Source: Linum tenue (Eukaryota > Streptophyta > Magnoliopsida > Malpighiales > Linaceae). From it: a DNA stretch of 64,000 nucleotides. Position 1 is the first letter of the stretch. Every line of letters starts with the position of its first letter. The translations under genes were made by a program, and so were the position numbers. Below the pieces are notes generated by a model. It was not told where the DNA came from. It did not search any database and saw only the letters and a list, made by a program, of their open reading frames with translations. The stretch covers positions 13,104,150-13,168,149 of the forward strand of contig CAMGYJ010000004.1 of assembly GCA_946122785.1 (NCBI GenBank), given 5' to 3'. This document shows, in pieces, positions 1 through 11,406 of this stretch.

Positions 1-78
1 TCATGCTGATGTGGACAGGTTACTCATAGTTACTCACCATAAGGTTACTGACCTCATCCGTTACCGTATTTTTGCTTA

Positions 79-160
79 GGGCAAATACAATATTATATCC
101 ATAACTATTATGTATCGGGGATTTATATCCGCAACTATCAATATACAAACTATTATCCAA
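79..160. repeat. Left terminal inverted repeat of the MULE
   Basis: This stretch begins GGGCAAATAC and is identical to the reverse complement of 5755-5836 over 82 bases. Similarity stops at 161, where the two arms diverge. The 9-bp TSD copy ttttgctta abuts it at 70-78. In Mutator elements the TIRs hold transposase binding sites and often the promoters of the inner genes. Confidence 0.95.
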
Positions 161-1091
161 TCGTTAATTGTCCGTTAATACCCCGTTAGAATGTCTTTCT
201 GCAACGCTGACCTGGCAAAAAAAGCTGAGGTGGAAGGGAGACGTGGCATCCCATGTGGAATTGATTAAATAATAATAAATAACATAAAACTTAAAAAATA
301 AAACAAATATCCTCCCCTCCTCTCACAACCACTCACCCGATTCTTATCCTAAACCCCTCTTCTCTCATCTGTCCATCCCATCCCCCCTTCGTCTGCGAAG
401 ACCCAAAGTCGCCGACGAGCCACTCACCGTCTTGCAGGCGTGGCGGCGAGACTGCCACCGCCTGAGTCCCCCCGCCCCCACTTCATCCGACGAAATCGCT
501 AGTTTTACCGCGCCAGAGGAAGTGTAATCGACGCGGCCGAGGAGACTGACGATTCGCGAGGCTTCCATCGCCTGATTCCGTCGAATCGATCCGGAGCGGT
601 CAACGACTTTGGGTAGACTGATCGAAGCTAGACTGGACGATTCCCGGGACGAAGGTAAGGTGATTCTGGTTTGTTCCGTCAAAAGCTTACAGTATTGAAA
701 GATTAGGTTTTCAGTACCGATTCTCCAATTCGAACAATACCCATTCTGTTGGCTTAGGGTTGTGTCGATTCCAGCACCCATTATGTTGGCTTAGGGTTGT
801 GTCGATTCCATCCATGCCCATGTTGTCCGCTATTTATAGTTTCCTCCTTTGAAAACGTTCGTGCAAGTTGGCGTGAGGACCACAGTGGGACCTTTTCAAA
901 TTGTTCACGAAATTGCCCTTGTATCAATGTGAAAGAAATTGGAATTGGTGGATAGAATGGTCAATTGCAGTGGGTTGGAGGTCTAATTTCCCCATCTTTT
1001 GATAACCAGCACATGTGAACGAGAATATTTTATGGTTGTTGTTGTGTCAATTTGTTGTCAAGCAATATAACAACCTGTTTAATACTTGACC
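161..1091 (+). promoter_or_regulatory. 5' leader and promoter region of the MULE transposase gene
   Basis: This 930-bp stretch lies between the left TIR and the transposase start. The first part is AT-rich, the middle (about 370-660) is GC-rich and carries CG-rich motifs, and a short direct repeat (ccattatgttggcttagggttgtgtcgatt-like) occurs at about 740-770 and 778-808. No reading frame here resembles a protein. It most likely holds promoter and 5' UTR; no element could be pinned down. Confidence 0.4.
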
Positions 1092-4000
1092 ATGCAGATG
1101 ACAGAATACATGGGGATTGACTACCATCACGGAGGCGAGATGGACTTCTCCGGTGATGAACCACGATATGTGGGGGGTGATTTAGAAAAATTCACCGTCG
1201 ATGTTGATCAAATGTCCTACTTTGGACTTGTGGCATTGGCTACAGTGCATTTGCACTATGAAGGCGTCCGGAAGATTTGGTACTTGACCCCGGGATCCAC
1301 GATGTCTGATGGCCTGCATGAAGTTAAATCTGATAAGGAGGTGATGGAGGGGCTGCTTGTTGATTTAGACGATACTAAGGTGGTTACTGTGTATGCTGAG
1401 GTAATTGAGAAGGGAGATGGACTCATGGGAGACAACGAGGAGGCAGACAACATTGTTGAGGCACATGTGGTGGGAGAGTGTTCAGCTGCTAGGGAGATCT
1501 TCAATGTAGATGATTCTGACGTGGAAGAGGGATCTGAGGCAGAGGGGGCTGATATTGGTTCTGGTGAAGAGGGATCGGAGGAAGAGGGGGCTGATAGTGG
1601 TTCTGATGAAGAGGCAAACCAATCTCGTGCTGCTGTGGGATCAGATGAGGAGGATGAGTCTGACGAAGACTTCGATCCGGATGAAGCATCAACACCAACA
1701 CACAGAAGTCAGCATGTATTAGATGATGAAGAACCCGAGGACATGATGGACAATCTTCCATTTTATGATCCATTGTGTGATCACAAACAGTTGGAGTTCC
1801 ATGTGGGACTTAAGTTTCTAACTGTTGAGAGTTTCAAGAAAGCTGTCGCCAAACATGGGGTTGCTGCCGGGGCCAGTGTGTGTTGCAATCGGAGTGAACC
1901 GAGTCGAGTGGAGTTCCGTTGTAAAGATGCTGCTTGTAAATGGAGGGTCTACGGTGCATGGTGGGCAGACAGGTCGTATTTCATGGTGAGAAGGGTTGGA
2001 TTGCCTCACTCTTGTACTAGGTCGACACGAGTGAACCTAGCTACGGCTCATTTCATTGCCGAACACTTTCTTGACCGTTTCAGAAGCAATCCCGAATGGA
2101 AGGGTCCTCAAATTGCAATGGAGGTCAAAAGAGATTTGGGTGTCGACGTTGAGGTAAGGACATGTTATGGCGCTAAGGCCATTGCAAAGGAGATGATGAA
2201 TGGTACACTTGTACAAGAGTACCACAAACTGAGGGATTATGTGGCCGCTCTAATTGCAGCAGATGGAGAAGGGAGGTTTTTTCTCGAGGTTGATCCAGAT
2301 CCTGTATTAGATGACAAGGTGTATTTCAAGCGGATCTACATCGGGTTCTCTAGTCTTAAAAAAGGTGTGTTGGCTGGTTGTCGCCCCATTTTCTCTCTTG
2401 ATGGTGCCTTTTTGAAAGGCGAAGTGTCTGGGATGTTAATTACCGCTGTGGCCAAGGATGGAAACAGCCATATAATTCCATTCGCGTGGGCCGTCGTTGA
2501 GGGGGAAAATAGGAGTTCTTGGACTTGGTTCCTGAACACTCTCCAAGAAGAGTTAGGATTCGGTGATGGAAATGGTTGGAGTGTAATTTCATACCAACAA
2601 AAGGTGAGTGATGATTTCTGTACATAATCTTTTTTCATTCCAATATCATATTTTCTGCATTCTAATATTACTACATAATTTCAGGGACTAGTTGAAGCAA
2701 TTCATGAAGTCATGCCATTTGCAGAACATAGGAAATGCGCCCGACACGTCTTTGCTAATTGGAAGACTAAGGTGAAGAACGAGCATATGAGAGGAGTGTA
2801 CTGGGAGGCTGTTTATGCGACTAATGAGGTTGATTTTCGAGCTGCCACCCAAAAAATGGAAGTGTTCCAAGGTACGCAATCACAAATGACACCCTACACT
2901 GACTTTATGGAACAAGATCCAAAAACGTTCTGCCGTGCTTTCCTATCTAGACTGCCCAAATCAGATTCAGTGGAGTCAAATATTTGTGAAAGTTGGAACA
3001 ATGTGGTTGTTAAGTACAGAGAATATAGGATAATTGAGATGTTAGAGGGTATCAGAACTCATATTATGGTGATGATGAGGAAGAAGCGCAAGAAGTTTGA
3101 CAGGATGCATGGTTTGATTTGCCCATGTCCTATGAGTGAGATACTGAAGAAGGATGAAGATGCAAGGAAGTGTGTTTCTCTAGCTAGCAGCGAGCACATG
3201 GTAGAGGTGAAACTTGGGAATTCAGCCTTTGTTGTTGATTTGAAGAATCGTACATGTACATGTGGTGCTTGGGACCTAAGTGGTCTCCCTTGTTGCCATG
3301 TACTCTCCGCCATTGGGCTAATGAGGCTGCACTTGGAAGATTACGTGGATCCCTTCTACTTTGTACCTACTGTTGCTAAAGTTTACAAAGTAGGGATTCC
3401 ATGTCTTGTGGGGCAGCAAGCCTGGCCTAGGGCTGAAGGGTATCCAATATACCCTCCAAAGCAAAAAAAGATGCCAGGGAGACCAAAAAAGAAAAGGAGA
3501 AAGGAAGCAGGTGAACTTGAGAAAAGGTTGCACAGAGATGGGAGGCCTTCGGGTACAGGAATGTCAAAAAAAGGAGTGTTGTTGCATTGCTCAAACTGTG
3601 GGAGTGCTGGTCACAACGTGAGAAAATGCCCCAACCCACAAACTGGTGGATCAAACCGCGGCAGAGGTAGAGGGCAGCAGGCTGGAGGATCAACCCGCGG
3701 CAGAGGTATAGGGCAGCAGGCTGAAGGATCAACCCGTCCAAAGGTATGCCACTTGTTCATGTGCTAGTTTGAACATTTTGAGAAACTTGATTGATTGGTG
3801 TCTTGTGTGGTATTCATAGAGGGTTATGCGCTGCTCTAAATGTCGGTCAACGACACATAATGCAAGGAGTTGTCCAGAGAATTTGAACCCACCAGCACGT
3901 GTAAGACTCTCATATGCCATATAATCCTTGACTCCTTTACATGATATTCTGAACTTTGAACCCTTAAGTCTGTTTTCCTTATGTAGAAATCAAGAAATGG

Positions 4001-4199
4001 GAACCTTCACAGGAACTTGGTGGTGGATGGAGAAGTTAGACAGGCTCTAGGGGTTGATTGCATCTATGAGAATCTTGCAACTGGATCGGGAGATGGAGCT
4101 GGTAATTCTGCAGAGGGAGTTGGAACTCAACCAACTCAGATTGATACAACGGGAGCTCCTTCAACTCAACCTGAGTCTCAACCGCAACATATTGCTTGA
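1092..4199 (+). CDS. MuDR-type (MURA) transposase, four exons, one catalytic residue missing
   Basis: This would be the enzyme that cuts and joins MULE ends in the nucleus. I read exons 1092-2603, 2685-3743, 3820-3900 and 3987-4199, all with GT-AG borders, giving about 954 residues. In order: a PB1-like N-terminus (about 30-115), an acidic Asp/Glu/Ser linker (about 125-225), the MuDR DNA-binding domain (about 235-320), the MULE DDE domain (about 430-610), a SWIM zinc finger of CxC...CxH type (about 690-720), a CCHC knuckle near the end of exon 2 (CSNCGSAGHNVRKC) and a second knuckle encoded by the tiny third exon (CSKCRSTTHNARSC). Catalytic D437 (SLDGAF) and E606 (NICESWN) are present, but the middle aspartate of the usual SDxxKG motif is Tyr501 (ISYQQKG), a one-base change from GAC to TAC. 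The first ATG of the open frame was chosen; 1098 is a second candidate. Apart from that residue the gene looks intact. Confidence 0.9.
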
Positions 4200-4665
4200 A
4201 GACGTGTGTGTGTGGACTGTTTCCTTGTTATGTTTTAGCTGTTATCTATGGTAGAACAGTATGTTAATAGGCAGGAGATTTGCAACATATTGCTTGTAAG
4301 GTGATTCTGGTTTGGTTCACCACATTTTGCATTTTGTACAAGCTCAATTCATCTTGTCCCAAACACTACGCAAGTATCTAGCGTTATGGAACAATTTCAA
4401 TCGAGCTTTGTAAGGTGATTCCAGTTGGTTCACCACATTTTGCATACTGTACAGACTCGCTTCATTTTGTCCAAAATAGTGCAGATGTGATGCTGTCAAC
4501 TTCTTTTGAAATGATTTAGTTTTGGTACAAAGTGTTCTAGAAGTGCTCAGATCGTACGAAACAATACTGAAACTGAAGTTTACTTATTTTCCAAACATGT
4601 CGACAATGCTCAAACTAGAATGGAATTGAACATTACATAAGTGTTGGCTTACATTTTCCTATACC

Positions 4666-5190
4666 TCAAACTCCCAGGAATCTACAGAATGCAGCGTAAA
4701 CTATGACACCAATTAGACAATACATCAACCTTGTTATCTTCGTGTCAAAGATAGAGATAATGTTGCTCATTCTGCTCAGCTCGGAAACCAACCTTGCATG
4801 ACTTTCTCTCATTCTACTCAACTCTTCTAAGAGCTTGTTGTTGCTTGCTTCCACTTCCATAAGTTTTGCCTTAAGACCAACTGTCTCATCATCATGTGAA
4901 GACCGCACTGATCGATCCCTTCTCATATACTTATCCACCCATAGGAAGAACCGACAATCATTCGTCTACAAATGAAAAGAAACCTATTACTAAGATGAAG
5001 GTCATAGGTAAACAAACCCAAACGTCACAACAAAGACAATTACCTTCCAATTTTGACAACAATAAAACTGCCTTCCTGGATTCCTACTAGTACCAGACTT
5101 GTTCACGATGCAAGGTTTGTTACAATGGCACAGCGGCCCGACAACGCCATTTGTGTTGGCTGAACAAGAAGATCCCTCCAATGCAGACAT
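4666..5190 (-). CDS. GRF zinc-finger protein with coiled coil and C-terminal membrane segment, carried by the MULE
   Basis: Two exons on the minus strand, 5190-5044 and 4965-4666, join across a GT-AG intron and encode about 148 residues. The splice completes a GRF-type zinc finger: CHC...NPGRQFYCC in exon 1 and NDCRFFLWVDKYM in exon 2, the family signature. Residues about 85-120 form a heptad-like coiled coil (ETVGLKAKLMEVEASNNKLL and following), and the last about 20 residues are hydrophobic (YCLIGVIVYAAFCRFLGV), a likely tail anchor. Start choice: ATG at 5190 follows a plausible 3' splice site (ttttcag), so an upstream non-coding exon is possible; ATG at 5220 would add 10 residues. GRF fingers in other proteins bind nucleic acid. 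The gene is convergent with the transposase gene, a layout recalling mudrB in maize MuDR, although I see no similarity to MURB. The function in transposition is unknown. Confidence 0.8.
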
Positions 5191-5417
5191 TATTCTTCCT
5201 ACTGAAAAGAAACATTCCATTCGTGTATCAAACTGGGGTTTTAGCACAACCTTTTCCTAATTCCATCCAATGCAGAAACATTCCATTCGTGTATCAAGTT
5301 GGCGATGGAAAGAGGTAGACAGGGGCAGGGTTAATAGAAGAACTTACCCTCGATCGAACCAGTCTTCTTCCCTGGACCAGGAAGGTTCCTCAATCGAACA
5401 AGCTGTGAAATGGGGGA

Positions 5418-5530
5418 GAAGCGACGGCGGTTAAGGTCGGGACGGTGGGAAGCGACGGCGGTGAAAGTCGAGACGGTGGGAAGCGACGGCGGTAAAGGTC
5501 GCGACGGCCGGAAGCGACGGTGGTGAAGTC
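5418..5530. repeat. 31-bp GC-rich tandem repeat inside the MULE
   Basis: A unit beginning gaagcgacggcggt repeats at 5418, 5449, 5480 and, partly, 5511, with a few substitutions per copy. It lies between the GRF gene start and the right TIR, in the place where the promoter of that gene would be. A role as a subterminal transposase or host-factor binding array is possible but is inference only. Confidence 0.8.
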
Positions 5531-5754
5531 GCAACGACGGTGGCGGCGACCTTTTCTCACTTCGTCTCTATCGGGAGCCAACCCTAGGATTTTGGGGGAG
5601 CTATTGAAATGAAAAGGGGTAAGAAAGTTAATAAAATTAGTACTTGATTGAAATCCTACGTGGAATCCTACGAGGCGGCTGACGTGTCCGGCACCGTTAC
5701 AATTAAACTCACGATAACGGAGTTCTATCCATTTAATTACGCTGAACAGTAATT

Positions 5755-5836
5755 TTGGATAATAGTTTGTATATTGATAGTTGCGGATATAAATCCCCGA
5801 TACATAATAGTTATGGATATAATATTGTATTTGCCC
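5755..5836. repeat. Right terminal inverted repeat of the MULE
   Basis: This arm is the exact reverse complement of 79-160 and ends in GCCC at 5836, followed directly by the second TSD copy ttttgctta (5837-5845). The TIR boundary on the inner side is sharp. Confidence 0.95.
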
Positions 5837-6079
5837 TTTTGCTTATGAAAATAAAAGAATAGGGTCTAGTTAGAAACCTCCGGCCGCCGATGTAGACTGT
5901 CGTGGACGAAGCCCACCCCTCCAAATTCGTTGACAAAAATAAAAAATAAAGAATCAGTAGCTGTCGCGTTTATAAAATTAATGACGGAGATGCTCTCTTG
6001 CCGCTCAAGAAGCAGACCAAGCATTGAAACACACTCCTCGAAAAAACCCCCCGAAAAAAATAGCAAAAAAACTCTGAAT

Positions 6080-8814
6080 ATGAACGACCCTCAATCCTAC
6101 CCGCCGGTCTTCCGCCGCCGCCGACAAACGAGCAACGGAACCATCCACGTCGACGAGGGTGGCGGTGGCGGTGGGAAGCCCGAAGAAGCAGTAACCACCC
6201 AACACAAATCACCTCCCCTCGAGGCGGCGGTGCCGGTAATAGATCTGGAGCGGCCGGACGTGGAGAAGCTCCGGGAAGCGGGCCGGGAGTGGGGGTTTTT
6301 CCGGTTGGTGAACCATGGTGTCCCCGAACCGCTTCTGGAGCAGCTCAAGACTCACGCCGCCGATTTCTTCGCCCAGCCCTTCGACTCCAAACAGGCTCTC
6401 TTCTCCTCCGGCGGCGATGGAACGGCGTCCTACTTCTGGGGCACGCCCATTCTGAACTCGTCCGGTCGGACCCTGGATAAGTCGGCCCAGGAGATCAATT
6501 GGGTTGAGGCCATTAATCTCCCTCTCTCTTCCTCTCAACTTCCTGCAACTTGTCATCATCCATCGCTTCAATCCTTCAGGTACCTTCTTTTTCTTTTTTG
6601 CCGGCTAGAATCGAAAAATCGTACCGCAGGTTGTACTGAAAAAGCTAGAAGTAAGATAGTTTATGCTAAAATTGTGGTTTAACGGTGGTTCAACAGTTTC
6701 ATACATATCGGTTTCGCTTCCGTTTTTTTTTTCCATGTCGCCACTACGGTACGGTTTTTCAATCCATGCTTTAGTATTGTGCATATATGCAATTTGGATA
6801 ACTCATTCATGAACACACACTAGCTAACTATTGAACCTCTACCAACAACACGAGTTAACACGAATTATTATTATCAACCGATTCTTGGCAGTGTGATATA
6901 AACTTCTTGAATTATTCGAAACTGTATATGCAACTAGTTTTCATGTATATATTACTAAAATGGGTCATTTCCATAAGGTCAAGACTATAAAGGCAATGGA
7001 TGGCTTGGCTTTGTAGGTTGAATGTACAATTTTACTGTACTAACTAACTTATGAATAATTTTCACTAAAAAAAACTAATGAATCATTTTACTGTTACCAT
7101 GCATGCATTAGGATATTGTCTTGAGTCATTAGTGATGAACTAGCGATGTATGTAGACGTCTAGGCATTTTTGAAAGAACAAATTAAAGGAACAAATTAAA
7201 GCTGGCGATTCACGACCACGTTGGGTGTTTAAGGGTCGCGAAAAAGGAGATTCTTTTGTTTGCGGTGTCTGTGTAGTTCGTACAAAGGCCGTATCGTGAC
7301 AGGAAATCGATTCCCCCATCTGTCCATTTGTCGAGGATTAATGTTTCGGCTTAAGTCTTAAATGTGCAAAGTGGTTTCTTGTCCGAATTCTCAAGAAAAA
7401 TGAGTATTGTTATTGGCCGGATTTTGATGGGGAAAAGTAGAATTTTGTCTAGTTATATAAAGAACTAGTTTGCGAACGGACTCGTTTGTACACGATTGAG
7501 GTTGAACCAAGTTACGATGCTAGACACGTGAGCTAGCTAGACTAATTAAGTGGTTTTGTTGAGTTTAGTTCTTGAGTTGCTTGATAATGTAGATTATGAA
7601 AGTGTAGTACTCGCTCATTTTGCAAACTAGTAATTATTTTTTTTTTTAGTATTTTTCGCTGAGATTACGATATTACAGTATTTTTAGCAAAAAAAATACC
7701 AAGCTCATTTCATAAGGAGCCTAGGTCGTGCTTAACTCAATAAACATGAATTTTTTTTTATAGCTCAAACAAACTTATCATAGAAAATTACTTCTAATCT
7801 GAACAAAAATTAGTAAACGAGTTCAGCTCGAGGTAGGCAAATATTGTCCTCCCTTATGCCTAGTGTTTGAGCTTAGCTTATTGGCCCCCCAATTATTGGC
7901 CTGGGGCTTTAATATGGGCTTATTCGATAAATTGATAAGTACGTTTCCACCTACATTCTTGCTTTTTAATACGTCAGACGACTAATTGTTCTTGCGCAAC
8001 GAACCTTTCTCTTCTAGAACGCTGGTGGGAGAGTACGGGAAACACATGGGCCGAATCTCGAGGACGGTGGCGGACGCAATGGGAAAGCTTGCGAGTTTGG
8101 AGTGCGGCGATTACGTGTCAGAACCCACCGGCATCATCCGAGTTTACCGTTACCCGCAGGTTCCACCTCAGCAGCCGGCCGACGGTGACGGCAACAATAA
8201 CAAAGTTGTCGCCGAGCAGGAGACGTCGCCGGCGCCGTTGGGGATGCAAGCCCACACGGACAGTTCAGTGGTCTCGATAGTGCTGCAGGACGACCAAGTG
8301 AGTGGCCTCGAATTCCTGAAGAATGATGTCTGGGTGCCCCTCGAACCGGTCCCCAACACCCTCGTCGTCAATATCGGTGACATGATGCAGGTAAATCGAT
8401 AATGTAAGAAAGTAAAAAAAATATATATATATAATTTTTTTGGATTCACTAATACGATTTGTGTTAGCTAATTTACGAACACCCAGACCCATGACTAGAT
8501 AATCTGTTTTCAAATTATAGTAGTTTCTTTTGTGGGTTTTGCAGGCGATTAGCGACGATGAATTTAGGAGCGTGAAGCATAGGGTGAAGGTGAAGAAGTG
8601 CAAGGAAGACAGAATATCAATATGCTACTTCGTGTTCCCTGGAGAAGGCCAGATAATGGAGAGCTCCAAGTACAAGCCCTTTACTTACAGAGAGTTCCAG
8701 CAACAAGTGCAGGAGGACATCAAGACGCTGGGATTTAAGGTCGGGCTGGAGAGGTTCAAACGTTTGCCGGTTGATCCACCGGCTACGAAGCTAACAGCTA
8801 GTTTAATTAACTAG
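6080..8814 (+). CDS. 2-oxoglutarate/Fe(II)-dependent dioxygenase, gibberellin oxidase-like
   Basis: Three exons, 6080-6579, 8018-8390 and 8545-8814, with a 1.4-kb first intron, encode about 380 residues. The protein has the plant DOXC layout: an N-terminal DIOX_N region (VPVIDL, EWGFFRLVNHGVP at about residues 50-90) and a C-terminal jelly-roll with an intact iron triad His246-x-Asp248 (HTDSS) and His303 (SVKHRV) and the 2-oxoglutarate-binding Arg314-x-Ser316 (RISICYF). Such enzymes couple oxidation of a small molecule to decarboxylation of 2-oxoglutarate in the cytosol. The best family guess is a gibberellin 2-oxidase-8/20-oxidase-like enzyme, based on overall pattern and the SKYKPFTYREF tail; the substrate cannot be read from the sequence. 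Length is slightly above the usual 330-350 because of a Gly-rich N-terminus and an Asn/Gly-rich insert before the HTD motif. The start ATG sits in a purine-rich leader only 243 bp from the MULE end. Confidence 0.88.
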
Positions 8815-9111
8815 CTCTGGTGCACTTTATATATACAACTCTTTAATTAATACGCTTTTTAATACGTACGAGACATCTTTTTATCGTGGTAATAACTAAT
8901 AAGTCAAGGTTTTTCCAATCTAAGATATAATAATTAGGTAAAAACTTTGCCGACTATATAATGTTGTTATTACATATATATCAATATTAAACAGCAGTCG
9001 GGTTGTCCTAGGGAATGAGATTCAGACACTAAGCCAAAGGGTTGGCTTATTAATATCCTTCTTTATTAATAATCCCTCTTCTCTAATTTACCCCGCCCTA
9101 CCGAGTATTAC

Positions 9112-10626
9112 CAGACCTAGGGGCTTTGGGGTGTTCCGGAACACCTCTAAATTTTGGAAAAGTGATTATACAACCCCTAATGATATTATGATAATTTACG
9201 TGTGGACAAAAAAATTATAATTAATAGTCCGGGACACTATTAAATTTGAAAAAATGATTATCCTACTCTCGTTTGTAGTTTGCGTATGGGAAGATAAGTG
9301 GTAGTTTGGGTAATTCAAACCCGGGATACTACTATTACTAATAAATATAATTTCCATTAGGCTACAAGCGTACAACGTTTTTGTTGTCCTATTCTAAACA
9401 CCGTATAATAGCAAAACCCTATTCTCTATCGTTAATTATTTTCAAAACCTAACAATTGATATAATTACAAGCTACCCTTAATTTGTATTGATTTGATGGT
9501 TGTACGACAGGTGTTGAAAGTGTCTTTTAAACTTTGAGTTACATCAAGAACAATTTAGAAGTCGAATATGCGTCAGTTCGTGAATGATTGTCTAGTAGGA
9601 CATACTGAGACAAACTTGTTGAGCAGTGTAGACACCAATAGGGGTGTTCAAATGGTTACCATGGTTATAACCAAACCAAATAAGGCTAAATTTCATTAAC
9701 CATGGAATACAATATCATAACCAAACCGTCCAAACTAATACAACAACCAAATTAACCAAACTAAAGTTTAATCGGTTTGGTTAATTGGTTAACCAGATTA
9801 ACCAATATAAAATTACATTATCATTGACGATGAAAATTTTCCGGTTAATGCAACAATTCGCAATTTATATAATGAATAAAACATAACAATCAACACGTAG
9901 TTATAGTTGACCCTTAACAAAAATACATGCAACTAAGATAATTATCTTACGATTAGTATAGAAGTATTCACCTAACAAAGATTTACGACAATAGTATGGG
10001 TTAATGAATTGTTGTGTTTGTGTGAATTGACTTAGTCTCTTAGCAATTATCGTAAGCTGAAAATGACCTTCCTTTCAAGTTTTCATCCATCATAATGTAT
10101 GAAATTTATCTTAATTAGGCGTCCATATGTTGTACATTTTACATATACAAATATACACTATATGAGCAATATTGAGCTTTATATTTTATGAGTCTAAAAG
10201 GGATGAACGTTAACTCTTGAGTGGTTATGCAAAGTATTAAGTATATGTATATAATATATGTTAGATATGACTAATTACTTTACTGGTTAATTTGGTTTGA
10301 CGGGTTAGGAGTGTCTGAAACCAAACCAAACCACCTAAACCAAACAAGCTAAAACCTTTAACCAAACCAAACCAATTATCCAAATTAACCAAACCAAATT
10401 ATCCAAATAGTACCGGTTAAAATGGTTACCATGGTAACCAAACCGTTTGAACACCCCTAGACACCAACTGTAGTTTATAATTTTTTTTCAGAATATGAAA
10501 ATACATCATGGACTTTTTTAACTTGTATGAGTTGGGTATTTTTTATTTAATAATTATTTAATTTTTAATTTTACTTCATTTTTTGAAAGAGGACACCCCT
10601 ATGTAAAATTCGTGGGTCCGCCACTG
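9112..10626 (+). mobile_element. Decayed internally deleted hAT element, interrupted by a MITE
   Basis: Segments 9112-9638 and 10468-10626 are collinear with the better-preserved element at 55926-56917. The right end has the same terminus (GGTCCGCCACTG). The left end (CAGACC) seems to have lost a few bases of the CAGGGGCGGACC terminus, and no TSD remains. About 9536-9638 and 10468-10510 match the end of a hAT transposase gene, but frameshifts and stops are present. The MITE at 9639-10459 splits that remnant, so this element is older than the MITE. Confidence 0.65.
9639..10459. mobile_element. hAT-type MITE with 8-bp TSD
   Basis: The ends read TAGGGGTGTTCAAA and the reverse complement of that with one mismatch, flanked by a perfect 8-bp duplication, gacaccaa, at 9631-9638 and 10460-10467. 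The inner sequence near both ends is packed with AACCAAAC-type motifs; the centre is AT-rich with no coding sequence. An 8-bp TSD and a short TIR starting TAGGGG indicate the hAT superfamily. Mobilised, if at all, by a transposase from elsewhere. Confidence 0.9.
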
Positions 10627-11091
10627 ACTAGATCCGACCAGTGATGGACGGGTATTATCCGACCTGCGGTTACGTAAGCGGGACATGGGTATCTACTTCC
10701 GACCCGCTCCGCCTCGTTCTTGACCCGTTATATCACAGTTTTTATAGTATATATTCATATTTCTCCTATTTTGGGTTTTTTCAATTAGTTAGGCTTGATC
10801 TTTCAATTATTTAGACTCCATTACCCGTTCTATTATGACTATTTTTCATTTATAAAGTATTTTTCACATCGTTTTATCGTAAAAGATAAATTTTGCATGT
10901 ATTATTTTTAAATAACATGTAAAAGTGAGTCGATACGCTACACCTCTACCGCACGGATATTACCCGCCCAACCGATAATAGCATGGAATGATGCATGAAT
11001 ATTGAGGTACCGCCCGCCCTGTCCATTGTCATCATTACGTCGACTCTTGTGTTGGGCCGCTTCACCTATACACGAGGGTAGGCTCTATATA
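10627..11091. other. Intergenic stretch, possible decayed MITE
   Basis: No coding sequence is visible. About 10640-10740 holds GGGTATT/CCGACCCG-type motifs and about 10940-11030 holds matching CGCCCGCCC motifs ending in tgtccattgtcatc, which resembles the hAT MITE at 57269-57745 in composition. A TSD could not be found. Confidence 0.3.
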
Positions 11092-11367
11092 TATTGGAGG
11101 AAGCCCAGCCCGCTCCTCACAAGGCCCAGTCCTCGGCCCAAGTGGTCTCGAACCAAACCCGGCCTAGAGCCAATTGTGTAACCCTAGATGACAGATGCAT
11201 AGGGTATAAGTGTATGTGTATGGCCAGCGGCCAAATCAACTGAAATCAATAAAAGATACACAACTGGAGAGGTGTTCCTCTCCCGTGGACTAGTCCCGTA
11301 CATACGGGGATACCACGTAAATCGATCTTGTTCTTACGTTTCCGCATCTTAGCTAGGTTATTTTACA
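11092..11367 (+). repeat. 5' LTR of Copia-1
   Basis: Starts TATTGGAGG and ends TTTTACA directly before the PBS. The first 217 bases match 15944-16160 without a mismatch or gap. The start is TA rather than the standard TG, judged from the purine tract before the 3' copy; TG at 11095 is an alternative. Confidence 0.85.
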
Positions 11368-11406
11368 TGGTATCAGAGCTGTGAACACGGTCTTGGTTTC
11401 ACAGTA

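Larger units (their letters stand above)
79..5836 (+). mobile_element. Complete Mutator-like DNA transposon (MULE)
   Basis: The element is bounded by 82-bp terminal inverted repeats that match base for base and by a perfect 9-bp target duplication, ttttgctta, at 70-78 and 5837-5845. Long TIRs with a 9-bp TSD are the hallmark of the Mutator superfamily. Inside are a MuDR-type transposase gene on the plus strand (1092-4199) and a second, convergent gene on the minus strand (4666-5190), separated by about 470 bp (4200-4665) in which I see no coding sequence. The perfect TIRs and TSD point to a fairly recent insertion. The transposase lacks one catalytic aspartate, so this copy is probably no longer autonomous. 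The right end lies 243 bp before the start codon of the downstream dioxygenase gene. Confidence 0.95.

Noticed and set aside
365..781. 138-codon minus-strand open frame near the left end of the MULE
   Set aside because: No family pattern, no splice context, lies in the GC-rich leader region on the strand opposite to the transposase; likely chance.
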